From assembly GCF_003347495.1 (NCBI RefSeq), contig NZ_QCXY01000011.1:62001-126000 (forward strand): a stretch of DNA of 64,000 bases, given 5' to 3'. Numbering within the stretch: position 1 is the first letter of the stretch; the number at the start of each line of letters is the position of its first letter. Of this stretch, positions 9,311 through 18,689 are shown one piece after another. The notes beneath the pieces are model-generated. The model made no database searches, had not been told where the DNA came from, and worked only from the letters and a program-made list of their open reading frames with translations. The translations under genes were made by a program, and so were the position numbers. The stretch comes from Pleomorphovibrio marinus (lineage in GTDB: Bacteria > Bacteroidota > Bacteroidia > Cytophagales > Cyclobacteriaceae).

Positions 9311-11014
9311 TTATTTCCTAACTATAAGCTGGATTCCGGCAGCTAAACTCATTACCAATAAACAACCTATTGCGTTGTACCACAGAAAACCAATATCTAT
9401 AGGAATCCCAAACAACTCACTTCCATTGAACCAATGAATGAGCAAAATAATACCTTCAGCTATAATGGCCGCTATAAAGGTGGCATGCCCCTTTACCCAT
9501 TTCATTAAAAAGCCCACCAAAAATATTCCCAAAATGGCTCCATAGAAAAGAGATCCCAGGAGGTTCACCGCCTGAATTAGGTTTTCAAACAAAGTAGCAT
9601 AGGCAGCGAATAAAATGGCAAACCCTCCCCAAATTGCTGTCAACCATTTGGAAGACAGCATATAATGATTAGAACTTCTCCCCTTGTTCAGGGATCTTTT
9701 ATACACGTCCACAGTAGAGGTAGAGCCCAAAGCATTTAACTCAGAGGCAGTTGAAGACATCGCCGCACTGAAGATTACAGCGAAAAGCAAACCTACCACC
9801 CCCTTTGGCAGATAATCCATGACAAACCGCATGAAAACATAGTCCGTATCGTTGGTCTCTCCTGCCGGGTCATTTACCAATATCAGGTCTTTTACCTGCT
9901 GACGGATGGCCTCTTGGTCCTTTTCTTTAGCATTTATCGTTGCTTTAAGCTGTGCCACTCGTTCTGGTTCTTCCTCCTTTATGGCATCGAGCATTTCAAA
10001 TAATTGCTGGTTTTTGGTTTCAAAACCTTCCTTATAGGCATCTTCCAAATCCGAATAGGATGAATTGTATTCGCTTTGGCGAAGCTTATCCACCTGCACT
10101 TGGTTAAAGAACAAAGGGGGTTGGTAAAATTGGTAAAACACAAATACCATCACACCGATAAACAGAATTACAAATTGCATTGGTACCTTCAAAAACCCAT
10201 TCATCATTAAACCCATTCGGCTTTGCTTGAGGGAACTTCCTGAAAGATACCGCTGAACCTGGGACTGGTCCGTTCCAAAATAAGACATGAACAAGAATAA
10301 GGCTCCTGTCATTCCTGACCAGAAGTTGTACCTGTCGGAAAGATCAAATTCAAAATTGGTAATGTTCAAACGGTCCATCTTACCAGCTACATGAAGGGCC
10401 TCCGAAAACTTCACCGGTAACATCTGTATGACCAAAATCCCGGCAAGTACCATTCCACCCATCATTACGGCCATTTGCTGCTTTTGGGTAATGGAAACTG
10501 CCTTGGTACCTCCGGAAACAGTGTATACTATCACCATCAAGCCAATAAAAACGATGGTGAAATTTAGGTTCCAATTCAAAAGCGTGGACAAAATGATAGA
10601 AGGTGCATAGATCGTGATTCCAGCAGCCAGCCCTCTTTGAATCAGAAATAAAGATGCAGCTAAAGTCCTGGTTTTAAGGTCAAACCTAGACTCTAAAAAT
10701 TCGTAGGCGGTATAAACTTTTAATTTATAGTAAATGGGAAGAAAAAATACGGAAAGGATAATCATAGCCACTGGTAGGCCAAAATAAAACTGAATAAACC
10801 GCATACCATCAGAGTAGGCCTGTCCGGGGGTGCTGAGGAAGGTGATCGCAGATGCCTGAGTGGCCATAATGGAAAGACCAATGGTCCACCAGTTCATATC
10901 ATTACCCCCCTTAAGGTACTTTTCCATGTCCTTGGGGCCATAGGTCTTATAGACACCATAACCCACAATCAGAATCAAGGTCCCAAAAAGAATAATCCAA
11001 TCCAAGCTACTCAT
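9311..11014 (-). CDS. Sodium:solute symporter (SSS family)
   Basis: 567 residues with about a dozen hydrophobic membrane segments. The SSS core is clear (TIGLSIMATQASAITFLSTPG, then SGGTKAVSITQKQQ and FSAAMSSTASELNALGSTS). Between segments at about residues 300-375 there is a long charged insert (SYSDLEDAYKEGFETKNQQ onward) predicted to be a soluble helical loop. It imports an organic solute with Na+. The substrate is unknown, but the operon with a PIG-L deacetylase suggests an acetylated sugar or a bacillithiol-like compound. Its start codon overlaps the stop of the micro-gene before it (ATGA). Confidence 0.9.
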   Translation of the reverse strand: MSSLDWIILFGTLILIVGYGVYKTYGPKDMEKYLKGGNDMNWWTIGLSIMATQASAITFLSTPGQAYSDGMRFIQFYFGLPVAMIILSVFFLPIYYKLKVYTAYEFLESRFDLKTRTLAASLFLIQRGLAAGITIYAPSIILSTLLNWNLNFTIVFIGLMVIVYTVSGGTKAVSITQKQQMAVMMGGMVLAGILVIQMLPVKFSEALHVAGKMDRLNITNFEFDLSDRYNFWSGMTGALFLFMSYFGTDQSQVQRYLSGSSLKQSRMGLMMNGFLKVPMQFVILFIGVMVFVFYQFYQPPLFFNQVQVDKLRQSEYNSSYSDLEDAYKEGFETKNQQLFEMLDAIKEEEPERVAQLKATINAKEKDQEAIRQQVKDLILVNDPAGETNDTDYVFMRFVMDYLPKGVVGLLFAVIFSAAMSSTASELNALGSTSTVDVYKRSLNKGRSSNHYMLSSKWLTAIWGGFAILFAAYATLFENLIQAVNLLGSLFYGAILGIFLVGFLMKWVKGHATFIAAIIAEGIILLIHWFNGSELFGIPIDIGFLWYNAIGCLLVMSLAAGIQLIVRK

Positions 11015-11118
11015 GTGTAGGCGTTGGTTAAAAGGTAAAATAAAACCACCAATATCCCCAACACCAACACTTGGAGGAAATACAGTCTTTTCCAGTTAGG
11101 TTCCTTGTTAGTTTCCAT
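11011..11118 (-). CDS. 35-residue single-pass membrane micro-protein
   Basis: The reading frame from the ATG at 11118 encodes a basic N-terminus (METNKEPNWKR) and one hydrophobic helix (LQVLVLGILVVLFYLL). Its start overlaps the last 11 bases of the PIG-L gene, and its stop overlaps the start of the symporter as ATGA. This double coupling argues that it is translated. By position it may be a small subunit or stabiliser of the symporter; that is inference. Confidence 0.7.
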   Translation of the reverse strand: METNKEPNWKRLYFLQVLVLGILVVLFYLLTNAYT

Positions 11119-13588
11119 TTCCTGCCTGTTCAATAAGATTGACGAATATTTTAATGGCACCCGGCACGCCTGCTGGAAGCTGCCTGAACCAGGATATCCC
11201 TGAGTAGGCAAATGTCCCTTTTCCGTAGTCTGCCAAAAGTAGGGCGCCTCTTTTGGTGGATTCCCCGGGGTCACTCATGGCCAGTGGTGCAGTATATTGA
11301 TCGTCCCATTTATCAGGAAAATAAAGTCCCCTCTCTTGTACCCAACCCTCAAAATCCCTTTCTAAAATCTCGTTCGGAGAATGCATTGCCTCGTGAGCAT
11401 CAAAATCTGCTTTTACCGGCACTTCTTCCACAGAAACCCTATCCCTGGAGATTTGGAAAGGATAGGGTCCCAGCCTTCTGGTCAGCAGAGGTGAAGAGGT
11501 ATTGTATTGAACTATTAAGTTTCCGCCTTCATGGACATATGCCATCAATTCGTTCACATTCTCGGCCAATGCCTGGTTGACATTAAATGCCCTTATTCCC
11601 ACTATGACCGTATCATAGGTTTTTAGTTTTCCCAGCTCATAATTGCCATTTTCCAGTACTTCTACGCTATATCCAAGACTGGAAAGTATGCCCGGCATAT
11701 CATCTCCCGCACCGGGAATATAGGCGATACTCTGGGGGCTAATGCTCAAATCCAACCGTACCAGATTAAAGGTAGAAGGGGGAAAATAAGTTAAATTTGG
11801 AATATGATCATAAATTATCCGCTTTGTATTTTGGGCAAAGGACTTACCGTTCGGCAAAATGTACTTGGCGGTAACTTGACTTTTTTCTTCTCCTTCCGGA
11901 CTGTCCACTTTGAGGATGTAAGTGACGCGTCTTTTATCTTCTTCCACTATCCTTTCAAAGACCATATATTCCGAATCTGCCAAACCTTCCAAAACCAGTT
12001 GTCCCTTTTCAATTTTGTCTTCAAAAGAGACTACTACTTTGAGCTCTCCCTCTTCCTTGTTTATGAGAAACAAATTGTCCTTGCTCAAAGAAAGCGAAAC
12101 CTCAGGCACAACAGTAAATGGTTGTTGAATTTCTCCATCTACTTGATCGTTGTATTTGAATTTTAGCGGAAGCTTTAAATGGAATTCTTGGCCTTTAATC
12201 CTGACCTTCAAATTGCCCTCTATGTTGGGTCGGTTAAAGGGGGGGCCGATTTTCGTCTGCTCCTCAATTTTAAACAAAGTTCCATCCGGCCAATCCTCTA
12301 ACCAATAGGGTTGGGAAATGGGGTATTCTGAAGGAATTTCAAGACCGAATTCCTTGGTAAATGCCTGGTTATCTGAAATTAGCTGATTTATGGTTTCATT
12401 TTGATCGAGGGTATGGAAGGTGTCCACCTGAACAGCTGTGGAAGTGGGATTATTTACCACTAATTTCACCTTTACCTGATCTCCAGGAAAAGATAATTCC
12501 TTATTAACTGTGAATTCGGCCTTGACCCCTATTGTCATTAGGATTATCTCTTCCAGTAACTGGATTTTCTCTTTTAACCATTCAGCCTCCATATCCAGCT
12601 CCTCCAAACTGGCTTTAAGGCCAAGAAGTTCGGGCAAGCTGTTCAATGGGTGAATAAAATCAAAATTTGCCAGGATATGGTCTATGCTGTTTTCAAGGTT
12701 CGCACCATTTTCCAAACTCTCCCATCTATTTGGGATGCCCTCAAAGGGATGATCCTGAAAACCCTCCCCCTTCACCAGTTCCATAAAATCGTTGCTTTCT
12801 CCAATCGGAGCGGTAGCTCCAAAACCCTGAGATTTATGCATCGTTCTGCTATCAGCGGCTATTTGGGTATAGGTGGTACCAATTAGGGGGTTGTACTCCC
12901 CCACATCAAACCCATGATGGGATTTTCCTTCTTCTGGATCGTATTGCCCTTGCCATGAGTAAGCATTCCAAAACACACGTCTGGGCTGCCAGGGTTCTAC
13001 CCACTGTAGTTGATCGGGAAACTCATTTGGATCTGCCGCTTTTTCAAAGGCCTCCAGGGATAAAATAGCGGAGGCAGTATGGTGGCCATGGGTGGTTCCC
13101 GGTGTATCGTTGAACCTGTTGATCATGATATCGGGCTGAAATTTCCGGATGACCCACACTACATCAGACAATAACTTTTCCCTGTCCCAATTGTTAAATG
13201 TTTCCTCCGGATGTTTACTAAAACCGAAATCTATGGCTCTGGAAAAAAACTGCCTTCCTCCATCTGTTTCCCTGGCTTTAAGCAGCTCCTGGGTCCGGAT
13301 CATTCCCAGCTCCAAGCCTAATTCCTTACCTATGAGATTTTGCCCCCCATCTCCCCTGGTAAGGGACAGATAGGCAACCTGCACATGCTCCCTATTGGCC
13401 AGATACGAGATTAACCTGGTATTCTCATCATCCGGATGCGCAGCCAAATATAAAACCCTTTTGGTTTCTTTTAATTTTAATAATTCGTGATAGACTTCCG
13501 AGGAGCTTTGAGAAAAAACTTTCCCCGTAAAACAATAAGTAACAAAAAATAAGTAAAGGCAATAAAGCAACTTTGTTTTCAAACGCAT
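11108..13588 (-). CDS. PIG-L family deacetylase with large C-terminal region
   Basis: 826 residues. A signal peptide (about residues 1-26) is followed by a PIG-L/LmbE deacetylase domain with the zinc motif AHPDDE at residues 50-55 and a distal GTTHGHHTAS. These zinc enzymes remove N-acetyl groups from amino-sugar conjugates. The long C-terminal half contains beta-sandwich stretches and a segment that resembles a glutamine-amidotransferase-like fold (SLGYSVEVLENGNYELGK, then DTVIVGIRAFN and HEGGNLIVQYN). This architecture is common in Bacteroidota as an exported protein. It is the first gene of the run with the micro-protein and symporter. Confidence 0.88.
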   Translation of the reverse strand: MRLKTKLLYCLYLFFVTYCFTGKVFSQSSSEVYHELLKLKETKRVLYLAAHPDDENTRLISYLANREHVQVAYLSLTRGDGGQNLIGKELGLELGMIRTQELLKARETDGGRQFFSRAIDFGFSKHPEETFNNWDREKLLSDVVWVIRKFQPDIMINRFNDTPGTTHGHHTASAILSLEAFEKAADPNEFPDQLQWVEPWQPRRVFWNAYSWQGQYDPEEGKSHHGFDVGEYNPLIGTTYTQIAADSRTMHKSQGFGATAPIGESNDFMELVKGEGFQDHPFEGIPNRWESLENGANLENSIDHILANFDFIHPLNSLPELLGLKASLEELDMEAEWLKEKIQLLEEIILMTIGVKAEFTVNKELSFPGDQVKVKLVVNNPTSTAVQVDTFHTLDQNETINQLISDNQAFTKEFGLEIPSEYPISQPYWLEDWPDGTLFKIEEQTKIGPPFNRPNIEGNLKVRIKGQEFHLKLPLKFKYNDQVDGEIQQPFTVVPEVSLSLSKDNLFLINKEEGELKVVVSFEDKIEKGQLVLEGLADSEYMVFERIVEEDKRRVTYILKVDSPEGEEKSQVTAKYILPNGKSFAQNTKRIIYDHIPNLTYFPPSTFNLVRLDLSISPQSIAYIPGAGDDMPGILSSLGYSVEVLENGNYELGKLKTYDTVIVGIRAFNVNQALAENVNELMAYVHEGGNLIVQYNTSSPLLTRRLGPYPFQISRDRVSVEEVPVKADFDAHEAMHSPNEILERDFEGWVQERGLYFPDKWDDQYTAPLAMSDPGESTKRGALLLADYGKGTFAYSGISWFRQLPAGVPGAIKIFVNLIEQAGNGN

Positions 13589-13765
13589 GGAGTTTTGAGG
13601 TTTTGAAGGAACAAGCTAAATTAAGTCTTTCTTAAGATAAACCGAATTTATACCAATGGAATTATTCCCATATAAACATCTATTGGTAAAGGTCACCCCT
13701 TTACGTTGGACTTTTTGCGGCTAAAATCTTATCTTCAAGGATACAAGGTATTAAACGTTGAATTT

Positions 13766-14710
13766 ATGGCAAGAAATACATATCACAAAGACAAACCGGG
13801 AAATCCTTCCACTTCAACCACTAGTAAATTTCGGCTTAATGATAGGAACGACGGCAGACCCTTAAGAATACTCACTGAAGAAGACTGGGATTTTTGGATA
13901 AACAATGGATATGTAGTCCTTAAAAAAGCCGTGCCAAGGACATACACCGAAAGGTTGGCCAATCTCTTGTGGGAATTTGAAGAGAAAGACCCCAATGACC
14001 CTTCCACCTGGTACGCCCCTTCCAGGGCAGAGATGAAAATGGCTGAACTTAAAAATAGTGGAATGGTAGAAATTTATAATCACCAATATTTGTGGGATAT
14101 TAGGCAATACCCAAAGGTGTATGAAACATTTACGGATATTTGGGGCATGGAGGAGCTTTGGGTAAGCATTGACAGGGCAAATTTAAACTTGCCATCTAAA
14201 CCTGGTCATGAATTCAAAGGATTTATTCATTGGGATTACGATCCAGAGACCAAACCCCAAAATGTTCAGGGGCTAGTGGCCCTGAATGACCAAACTGATT
14301 TGAATGTCGGTGGTTTTCAGTGTGTACCTGAGCTCTACAGGACTTATGACACCTGGAAAAAAAACCAACCAGAAGACCGTGACCCTTTCAAGCCCGATAT
14401 TAGTGGTTTTGAACTTACAAAAGTAAAATTGGAAGAAGGAGATCTATTGATATTCAACAGCATGCTCCCGCACGGTATTCGCCCAAACAACAGTACCGAC
14501 AAAGTAAGGATGGCTCAATACATATCCATGATGCCTGCAGAAAATGAAAATGAGGAGATTAGAAAGTGGAGAGTGGAATCATGGGAAAAGCGAACGCCTC
14601 CGGAGGGTTTTGCCTTTCCCGGTGATCCCCGAAATTGGGAACAACTCAAGTACGGCAGAGCCGAGCTTTCCCCCCTGGGAGAAAAACTTTTGGGTTTATC
14701 CCCCTGGTGA
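13766..14710 (+). CDS. Phytanoyl-CoA dioxygenase (PhyH) family protein
   Basis: 314 residues from the ATG at 13766; 20 further in-frame codons upstream look non-coding. The Fe(II)/2-oxoglutarate oxygenase facial triad is visible as HxD in GFIHWDYDP (near residues 155-157) and the distal His in LPHGIRPNN (near residue 236), whose Arg fits 2-oxoglutarate binding. The protein is soluble. The substrate is unknown: the family ranges from lipid to osmolyte hydroxylases. It is transcribed divergently from the PIG-L operon and converges on the DUF5916 gene with an 8-base gap. Confidence 0.85.
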   Translation: MARNTYHKDKPGNPSTSTTSKFRLNDRNDGRPLRILTEEDWDFWINNGYVVLKKAVPRTYTERLANLLWEFEEKDPNDPSTWYAPSRAEMKMAELKNSGMVEIYNHQYLWDIRQYPKVYETFTDIWGMEELWVSIDRANLNLPSKPGHEFKGFIHWDYDPETKPQNVQGLVALNDQTDLNVGGFQCVPELYRTYDTWKKNQPEDRDPFKPDISGFELTKVKLEEGDLLIFNSMLPHGIRPNNSTDKVRMAQYISMMPAENENEEIRKWRVESWEKRTPPEGFAFPGDPRNWEQLKYGRAELSPLGEKLLGLSPW

Positions 14711-14718
14711 ATTCTGGC

Positions 14719-16893
14719 CTATAGGGTCCACCAATAGGTGAATTTTAAGGCCAAGGATCTGTTTTTCACATAAAATGGGGCAGGAAGGTAATTATCTGTG
14801 TAAACAAAAAACAGGTCGGAAGCCGGCTTAAACCTCCATTGAAGCCTGGTATTCAAATTGATGTTTTTAATTTGTTCGTTATACTGGGCAAATGCTGTCA
14901 GAAACAGGGTATTTGTAAATGTCAAGTCCAGCCTTGGTCCCACCAACCAAAACCTAGTCCTACCCCATGGTTCCGGAAGTAAGATTTCATTGTAATTGGC
15001 ACTGAGGTTAATCCCTACATAAGGTTGAAACCTATAACCTACCTCCCCCATAGCGTTGAACCTGTTACCATCAGCATAATATCCACCATATTGGGTGGAT
15101 AAGGAGTAGGTATATAAACTTTGTGGTTTGGACACATACTCTCCGCCTACGGTCATCCACCTATGGTCGGTAAACGCGGCTAACGTATCTCCACTAAAAT
15201 TGGTGGGGTCAAAGGGATCCTGCAATACTATTTGATCATGCCCTACCCAAGCCGTTAAATCACTTTGACTCCGGAAGCGAACAGTATAGGCAAACATGCT
15301 GATATTATCCGTTTGTTCCAAATCCATATTATAGAACAGGGAAGTGGAAACCTGGGGGCCGTGCCGCAGAATCTTTTTACTTTTCGGGAAAAAAAGGTAG
15401 GCAAAACTCGGGTTTATCCTATAAAACCCCACCCTAGGTACAAACCCAACCTCAGCAGTATAGTCAGGAGAAACATATTCGTGTCTCCATTCCCAAGTAA
15501 GGGATCCACTGGAATACCTTAGGTTGGCTGCGTGCACCATCCCTGACCCATCCTCTGTGGGACTGAAGGACTTGAGGTATAGTGCCTTGCCTGTCCATAA
15601 GTTATTGGAAGAGGCCAGGTTATATTCAAACCCAAGGTTCCTGTTGAACTGCTGGTGTGGAACAATGCCAGGTTCCACGTTTGGGTCTATATCAAAGGCG
15701 GTTCTGTTGATAAAAATGGCACCTATATTGGACCGTTGCCCCACTCTTCTTTGGAGGGATACCACACTGTAGTTTTGAGCAGGTTGGCCCGTTTCATCCA
15801 CTTTTGCGGTTTGCATGTTCATGGCCCCGATTCTCCAATCCCGGTTAATCTTTCCACTTAACCTGGCACCAAACTGGATTGGGGCATCCAAACCTATCCT
15901 TCTAGAAAAAAAGGGACGTATGGTTTCGTAACCGAAATTGGCAAACAAATCCCCATTTTCGAGAAAAAATTGGCGCCTTTCTGGGAAAAACAATTCGAAC
16001 CTATCCAAATTGGTGAGCTGTCTGTCCACTTCCACCTGGGAAAAATCAGGGTTTACAGTCAGGTCTAAGTTTAGGGAAGAACTCAGGGCAATCTTGGCGT
16101 CCATCCCTACCCTATTCTGGTAAGAGGGCTCCACATTGTTTTCGAAATCATTTACGCTGCCTCCCATCACATAAGGAATTAAAGAAACATTAGCCCCTGC
16201 TCTAGGAGGCACATCATCCCACACCAACACGCCTGTATACGCGAGGGAGGCTGATGGAAATTGTCTTGGTACGGGTGCCCAACTGGATTTTTCCGTAGTT
16301 TTGAGGTCTAGCCTGCTGAAATTAATTCCCCATTCCTTGATGCCATTTTTATAACGGATACTTTTAAAGGGAATGGCGGCTTCAAAAACCCACTTATCGT
16401 CGTAGTTCTGTACTTTGGAAACCCACTTGTTGTCCCAGCTTAAATCCACCTTTCCTCCTTCAAACATAATTCCATCCCATTGAGCCCCTGCCGCATTAGC
16501 ACCAAAAGAGAAACCGTTGGTTTGATCATCAAATGGATCCATGAAAAGAAGAAAGTTGTCATTTTTGCCGAATGCAAAATCCCTTCTTAGGGACTCCACA
16601 TAATAGGGGCCAGGCACAGCATGATGATTAACCACAATAATATAGAGGTTTTCCTCATCATAGGTCATCCTTACCTCTGTTTCCACCTGTGAATAGGAGG
16701 TATCCATTGGCAATATCATGTAAAATTCTTTTGCCACATCTGCTTCCAGCCAGGCAGGTTCATCCAAAACGCCATCGATCTCAATGGGGGAAGTTGCTTT
16801 CTTAATCTCAAGCTGGTAAGAATAATTGATCTTCTGTGCAAAACACAGGGAGGTCAATAAAATAAAGACTAAAAAGGTTAATCCTATCCTCAT
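14719..16893 (-). CDS. DUF5916 outer-membrane barrel protein with CBM9-like domain
   Basis: 724 residues with a signal peptide (residues 1-19, ending CFAQ). The N-terminal 200 residues match a carbohydrate-binding family 9-like domain (IDGVLDEPAWLEADVAKEF, then MTYDEENLYIIVV). The rest matches DUF5916, with alternating aromatic strands (GRTRFWLVGPRLDLTFTN, FAQYNEQIKNINLNTRLQW) typical of an outer-membrane barrel that ends in a beta strand. The function is unknown; it is common in Bacteroidota and Xanthomonads. No partner gene is evident. Confidence 0.85.
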   Translation of the reverse strand: MRIGLTFLVFILLTSLCFAQKINYSYQLEIKKATSPIEIDGVLDEPAWLEADVAKEFYMILPMDTSYSQVETEVRMTYDEENLYIIVVNHHAVPGPYYVESLRRDFAFGKNDNFLLFMDPFDDQTNGFSFGANAAGAQWDGIMFEGGKVDLSWDNKWVSKVQNYDDKWVFEAAIPFKSIRYKNGIKEWGINFSRLDLKTTEKSSWAPVPRQFPSASLAYTGVLVWDDVPPRAGANVSLIPYVMGGSVNDFENNVEPSYQNRVGMDAKIALSSSLNLDLTVNPDFSQVEVDRQLTNLDRFELFFPERRQFFLENGDLFANFGYETIRPFFSRRIGLDAPIQFGARLSGKINRDWRIGAMNMQTAKVDETGQPAQNYSVVSLQRRVGQRSNIGAIFINRTAFDIDPNVEPGIVPHQQFNRNLGFEYNLASSNNLWTGKALYLKSFSPTEDGSGMVHAANLRYSSGSLTWEWRHEYVSPDYTAEVGFVPRVGFYRINPSFAYLFFPKSKKILRHGPQVSTSLFYNMDLEQTDNISMFAYTVRFRSQSDLTAWVGHDQIVLQDPFDPTNFSGDTLAAFTDHRWMTVGGEYVSKPQSLYTYSLSTQYGGYYADGNRFNAMGEVGYRFQPYVGINLSANYNEILLPEPWGRTRFWLVGPRLDLTFTNTLFLTAFAQYNEQIKNINLNTRLQWRFKPASDLFFVYTDNYLPAPFYVKNRSLALKFTYWWTL

Positions 16894-17021
16894 TTGGGGC
16901 TACAACATTTCAAGCCCGCAATGTTATTAATTAATTCTCACATTGATGGTACCATTCATTTAAAATTAGGGGACAAAGAGCAAATTCTTCCTTCCTGTTT
17001 CCAATCCAAACTCTCCTAGGC

Positions 17022-17283
17022 TAGACTTTATACTACTCCGGCATCTACTCGGATTGGGTTCCATTGGTGGCTGAGAACCTTGGACTGCAAAGATAGGCCG
17101 TAATTGCTGCAACTACTTTTACTTCGATGAACCGCTGAATCAATAAGAGGGCTTAGCCTCCTTAAAAATCTCCTTCTCCACCACTTCTACCTTCTTTCCC
17201 TCTTCTTCAGCTATTTTTTCACAAATTCCTCAACTCCTTTACTTCTGTTGGGACCAGGAAGTACCGCATTGATGGTCACGTAA
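17022..17283 (-). pseudogene. C-terminal remnant of a short-chain dehydrogenase (SDR)
   Basis: On the minus strand, translation gives VTINAVLPGPNRSKGVEEF followed by KKIAEEEGKKVEVVEKEIF. This is the NAVLPGPT-R-S segment of one SDR subfamily. After a +1-type shift near 17140 the next frame continues SLIQRFIEVKVVAAITAYL then CSPRFSATNGT. After a second shift near 17048 it continues VDAGVV with a stop inside. These are the expected C-terminal blocks (RF..EEVA..ITYLCSP, SATNGA, RVDGGVV) in the right order, so it is a genuine gene remnant. The N-terminal Rossmann half is gone. Confidence 0.85.
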
Positions 17284-17362
17284 GTTGTAAATCCATGTAT
17301 ACGAATAGTTGGTTAGAAAAATCCTATAATCAACAATTGTCAGGCCGTGTTGATTTCTCCAG

Positions 17363-17391
17363 CAAAAAAAAATGCCGTCAATTGACGGCAT
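17363..17391 (-). terminator. Rho-independent terminator of the TPR gene
   Basis: A perfect 20-base palindrome, ATGCCGTCAATTGACGGCAT at 17372-17391. Reading the minus strand it is followed by nine T (17363-17371), 27 bases beyond the stop codon. Confidence 0.9.
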
Positions 17392-17418
17392 TTAAATTTT
17401 TTACTGATTTAGCTTCTT

Positions 17419-18630
17419 TTATTGCTCCATCCAGTCATCGCCAAGTATCTCGGCTAGCTTTTGGTTGTACTCTTCCGCTTCGTCTTCATTATCCAATCTG
17501 GTATGGATTTGGAAAAGGATTTCCATGATGTCCGTATTGTCAGGTTGAAGGCTTGAAGCTTTGGTGAAGTAAGGTAGGGCATCAGCATATAAATCATCTG
17601 CTTCCTTAAGCATTTCGGGAGATTTTTCTTCCCACTCGTCATCAGGAAGGTTGTTCACTTCTGTGATGATATTCCTTGCTTTGTCCAAATACAATGCGCC
17701 AGTGTAATAATTTCCTTCAAAGAAGTCGGCATCCGAGTCAACGGTTTTCTTATATTCTTCCAAAGCACCATCGATATCACCAGATTTCTCCTTCAAGTAC
17801 CCATACCTCAATCTGATAGCGGCATTGTCAGGATCATCTTGCAAGGCCTTTTCAATAGATGTCATAGCTTCATCCATTTTATCCAATTGAAGTAAAAGTT
17901 GAATCTCAAATTCAGCCAAACCCTTGTCTTCAGGATACTCTTCTCGAGCCGCAGATACTAATCTATAGGCTTCATCTGGGTCGTTGTCTTCTGCAGAGGC
18001 AATTTGTATCAAGAAATAATATGCATTGAGTTTATTGTATTCCTCTACTTCAAGAAGTTCAGTGAAGTATTTTTTAGCTTTTTCGCTTTCGCCTACCATA
18101 TTGCCTGTATAGCCGGCATTGAACACAATAGAGGTGTCTTTAGGATCTAAATCGGCCGCTAAGGAGAAAAACTCAAAAGCAAGCTCCATATCATCTTCTT
18201 CATACCTTTCTATTGCTTTGTTGAAGGAGGCGTTTTTCAACCTGTATATGCCTTCGCCTTGAAAATTTTCCGGAAGCTCGGGATCTACGAGTTTAAACAA
18301 ATCTTTACCTATCTTGGAAGTAGAATCCCTCTCTTCCATCTCAAAGGTTTTCATAAAGACCTCTTCAGCTTTCCTTCCGGTTTCTACCGTTTCCTGCGTA
18401 TTAGAGGAGTCCGCTTCAAATTTTTGGGTATAAATTTTTCCCATGACAAAATATGTCTTGGGGTCATCCTTTGTTTTTTCATCTTCAGTGGCCGCCTGAA
18501 TATCAGCTAAAGCTTCCTGAAATTCAGCTTTTCTCAAATTTCTTTCGGCTGATCTGACGGCTTTCTTCTGTGCGAATGCTAGCGTTGTGGCTATTCCAAC
18601 CAAAGCTAATGATAAAATTAACTTTTTCAT
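17419..18630 (-). CDS. Exported tetratricopeptide-repeat protein
   Basis: 403 residues. The signal peptide (residues 1-20, ending LAFAQ) is followed by TPR-like helical pairs throughout (for example ERNLRKAEFQEALADIQAA, AAIRLRYGYLKEKSGDIDGA, DNTDIMEILFQIHTRLDNE). It is strongly acidic. TPR proteins of this form act as periplasmic scaffolds; no partner is shown. It lies 59 bases downstream of gyrA and ends at a strong terminator, so it can be read either from gyrA or alone. Confidence 0.85.
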   Translation of the reverse strand: MKKLILSLALVGIATTLAFAQKKAVRSAERNLRKAEFQEALADIQAATEDEKTKDDPKTYFVMGKIYTQKFEADSSNTQETVETGRKAEEVFMKTFEMEERDSTSKIGKDLFKLVDPELPENFQGEGIYRLKNASFNKAIERYEEDDMELAFEFFSLAADLDPKDTSIVFNAGYTGNMVGESEKAKKYFTELLEVEEYNKLNAYYFLIQIASAEDNDPDEAYRLVSAAREEYPEDKGLAEFEIQLLLQLDKMDEAMTSIEKALQDDPDNAAIRLRYGYLKEKSGDIDGALEEYKKTVDSDADFFEGNYYTGALYLDKARNIITEVNNLPDDEWEEKSPEMLKEADDLYADALPYFTKASSLQPDNTDIMEILFQIHTRLDNEDEAEEYNQKLAEILGDDWMEQ

Positions 18631-18689
18631 TTTTCTGGATTTAATCTAGTTGTTAAATGCTTTGTATAATTGTTAAACGTTTATTGATT

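Larger units (their letters stand above)
16894..17418. other. Intergenic stretch with a gene remnant and a terminator
   Basis: 525 bases. The right part holds a decayed SDR gene (17022-17283) and the terminator of the TPR gene (17363-17391). The remaining sequence at 16894-17020 is probably the upstream region of the DUF5916 gene; no clear promoter box was found. Confidence 0.6.

Noticed and set aside
13685-13703. Inverted repeat GTAAAGG/CCTTTAC before the PhyH gene as an operator
   Set aside because: Only 7-base arms in an AT-rich promoter area and no second copy; too weak to call.
17295-17528. 77-codon + frame near the TPR gene terminator
   Set aside because: Overlaps the terminator and the antisense of the TPR gene end; no domain.
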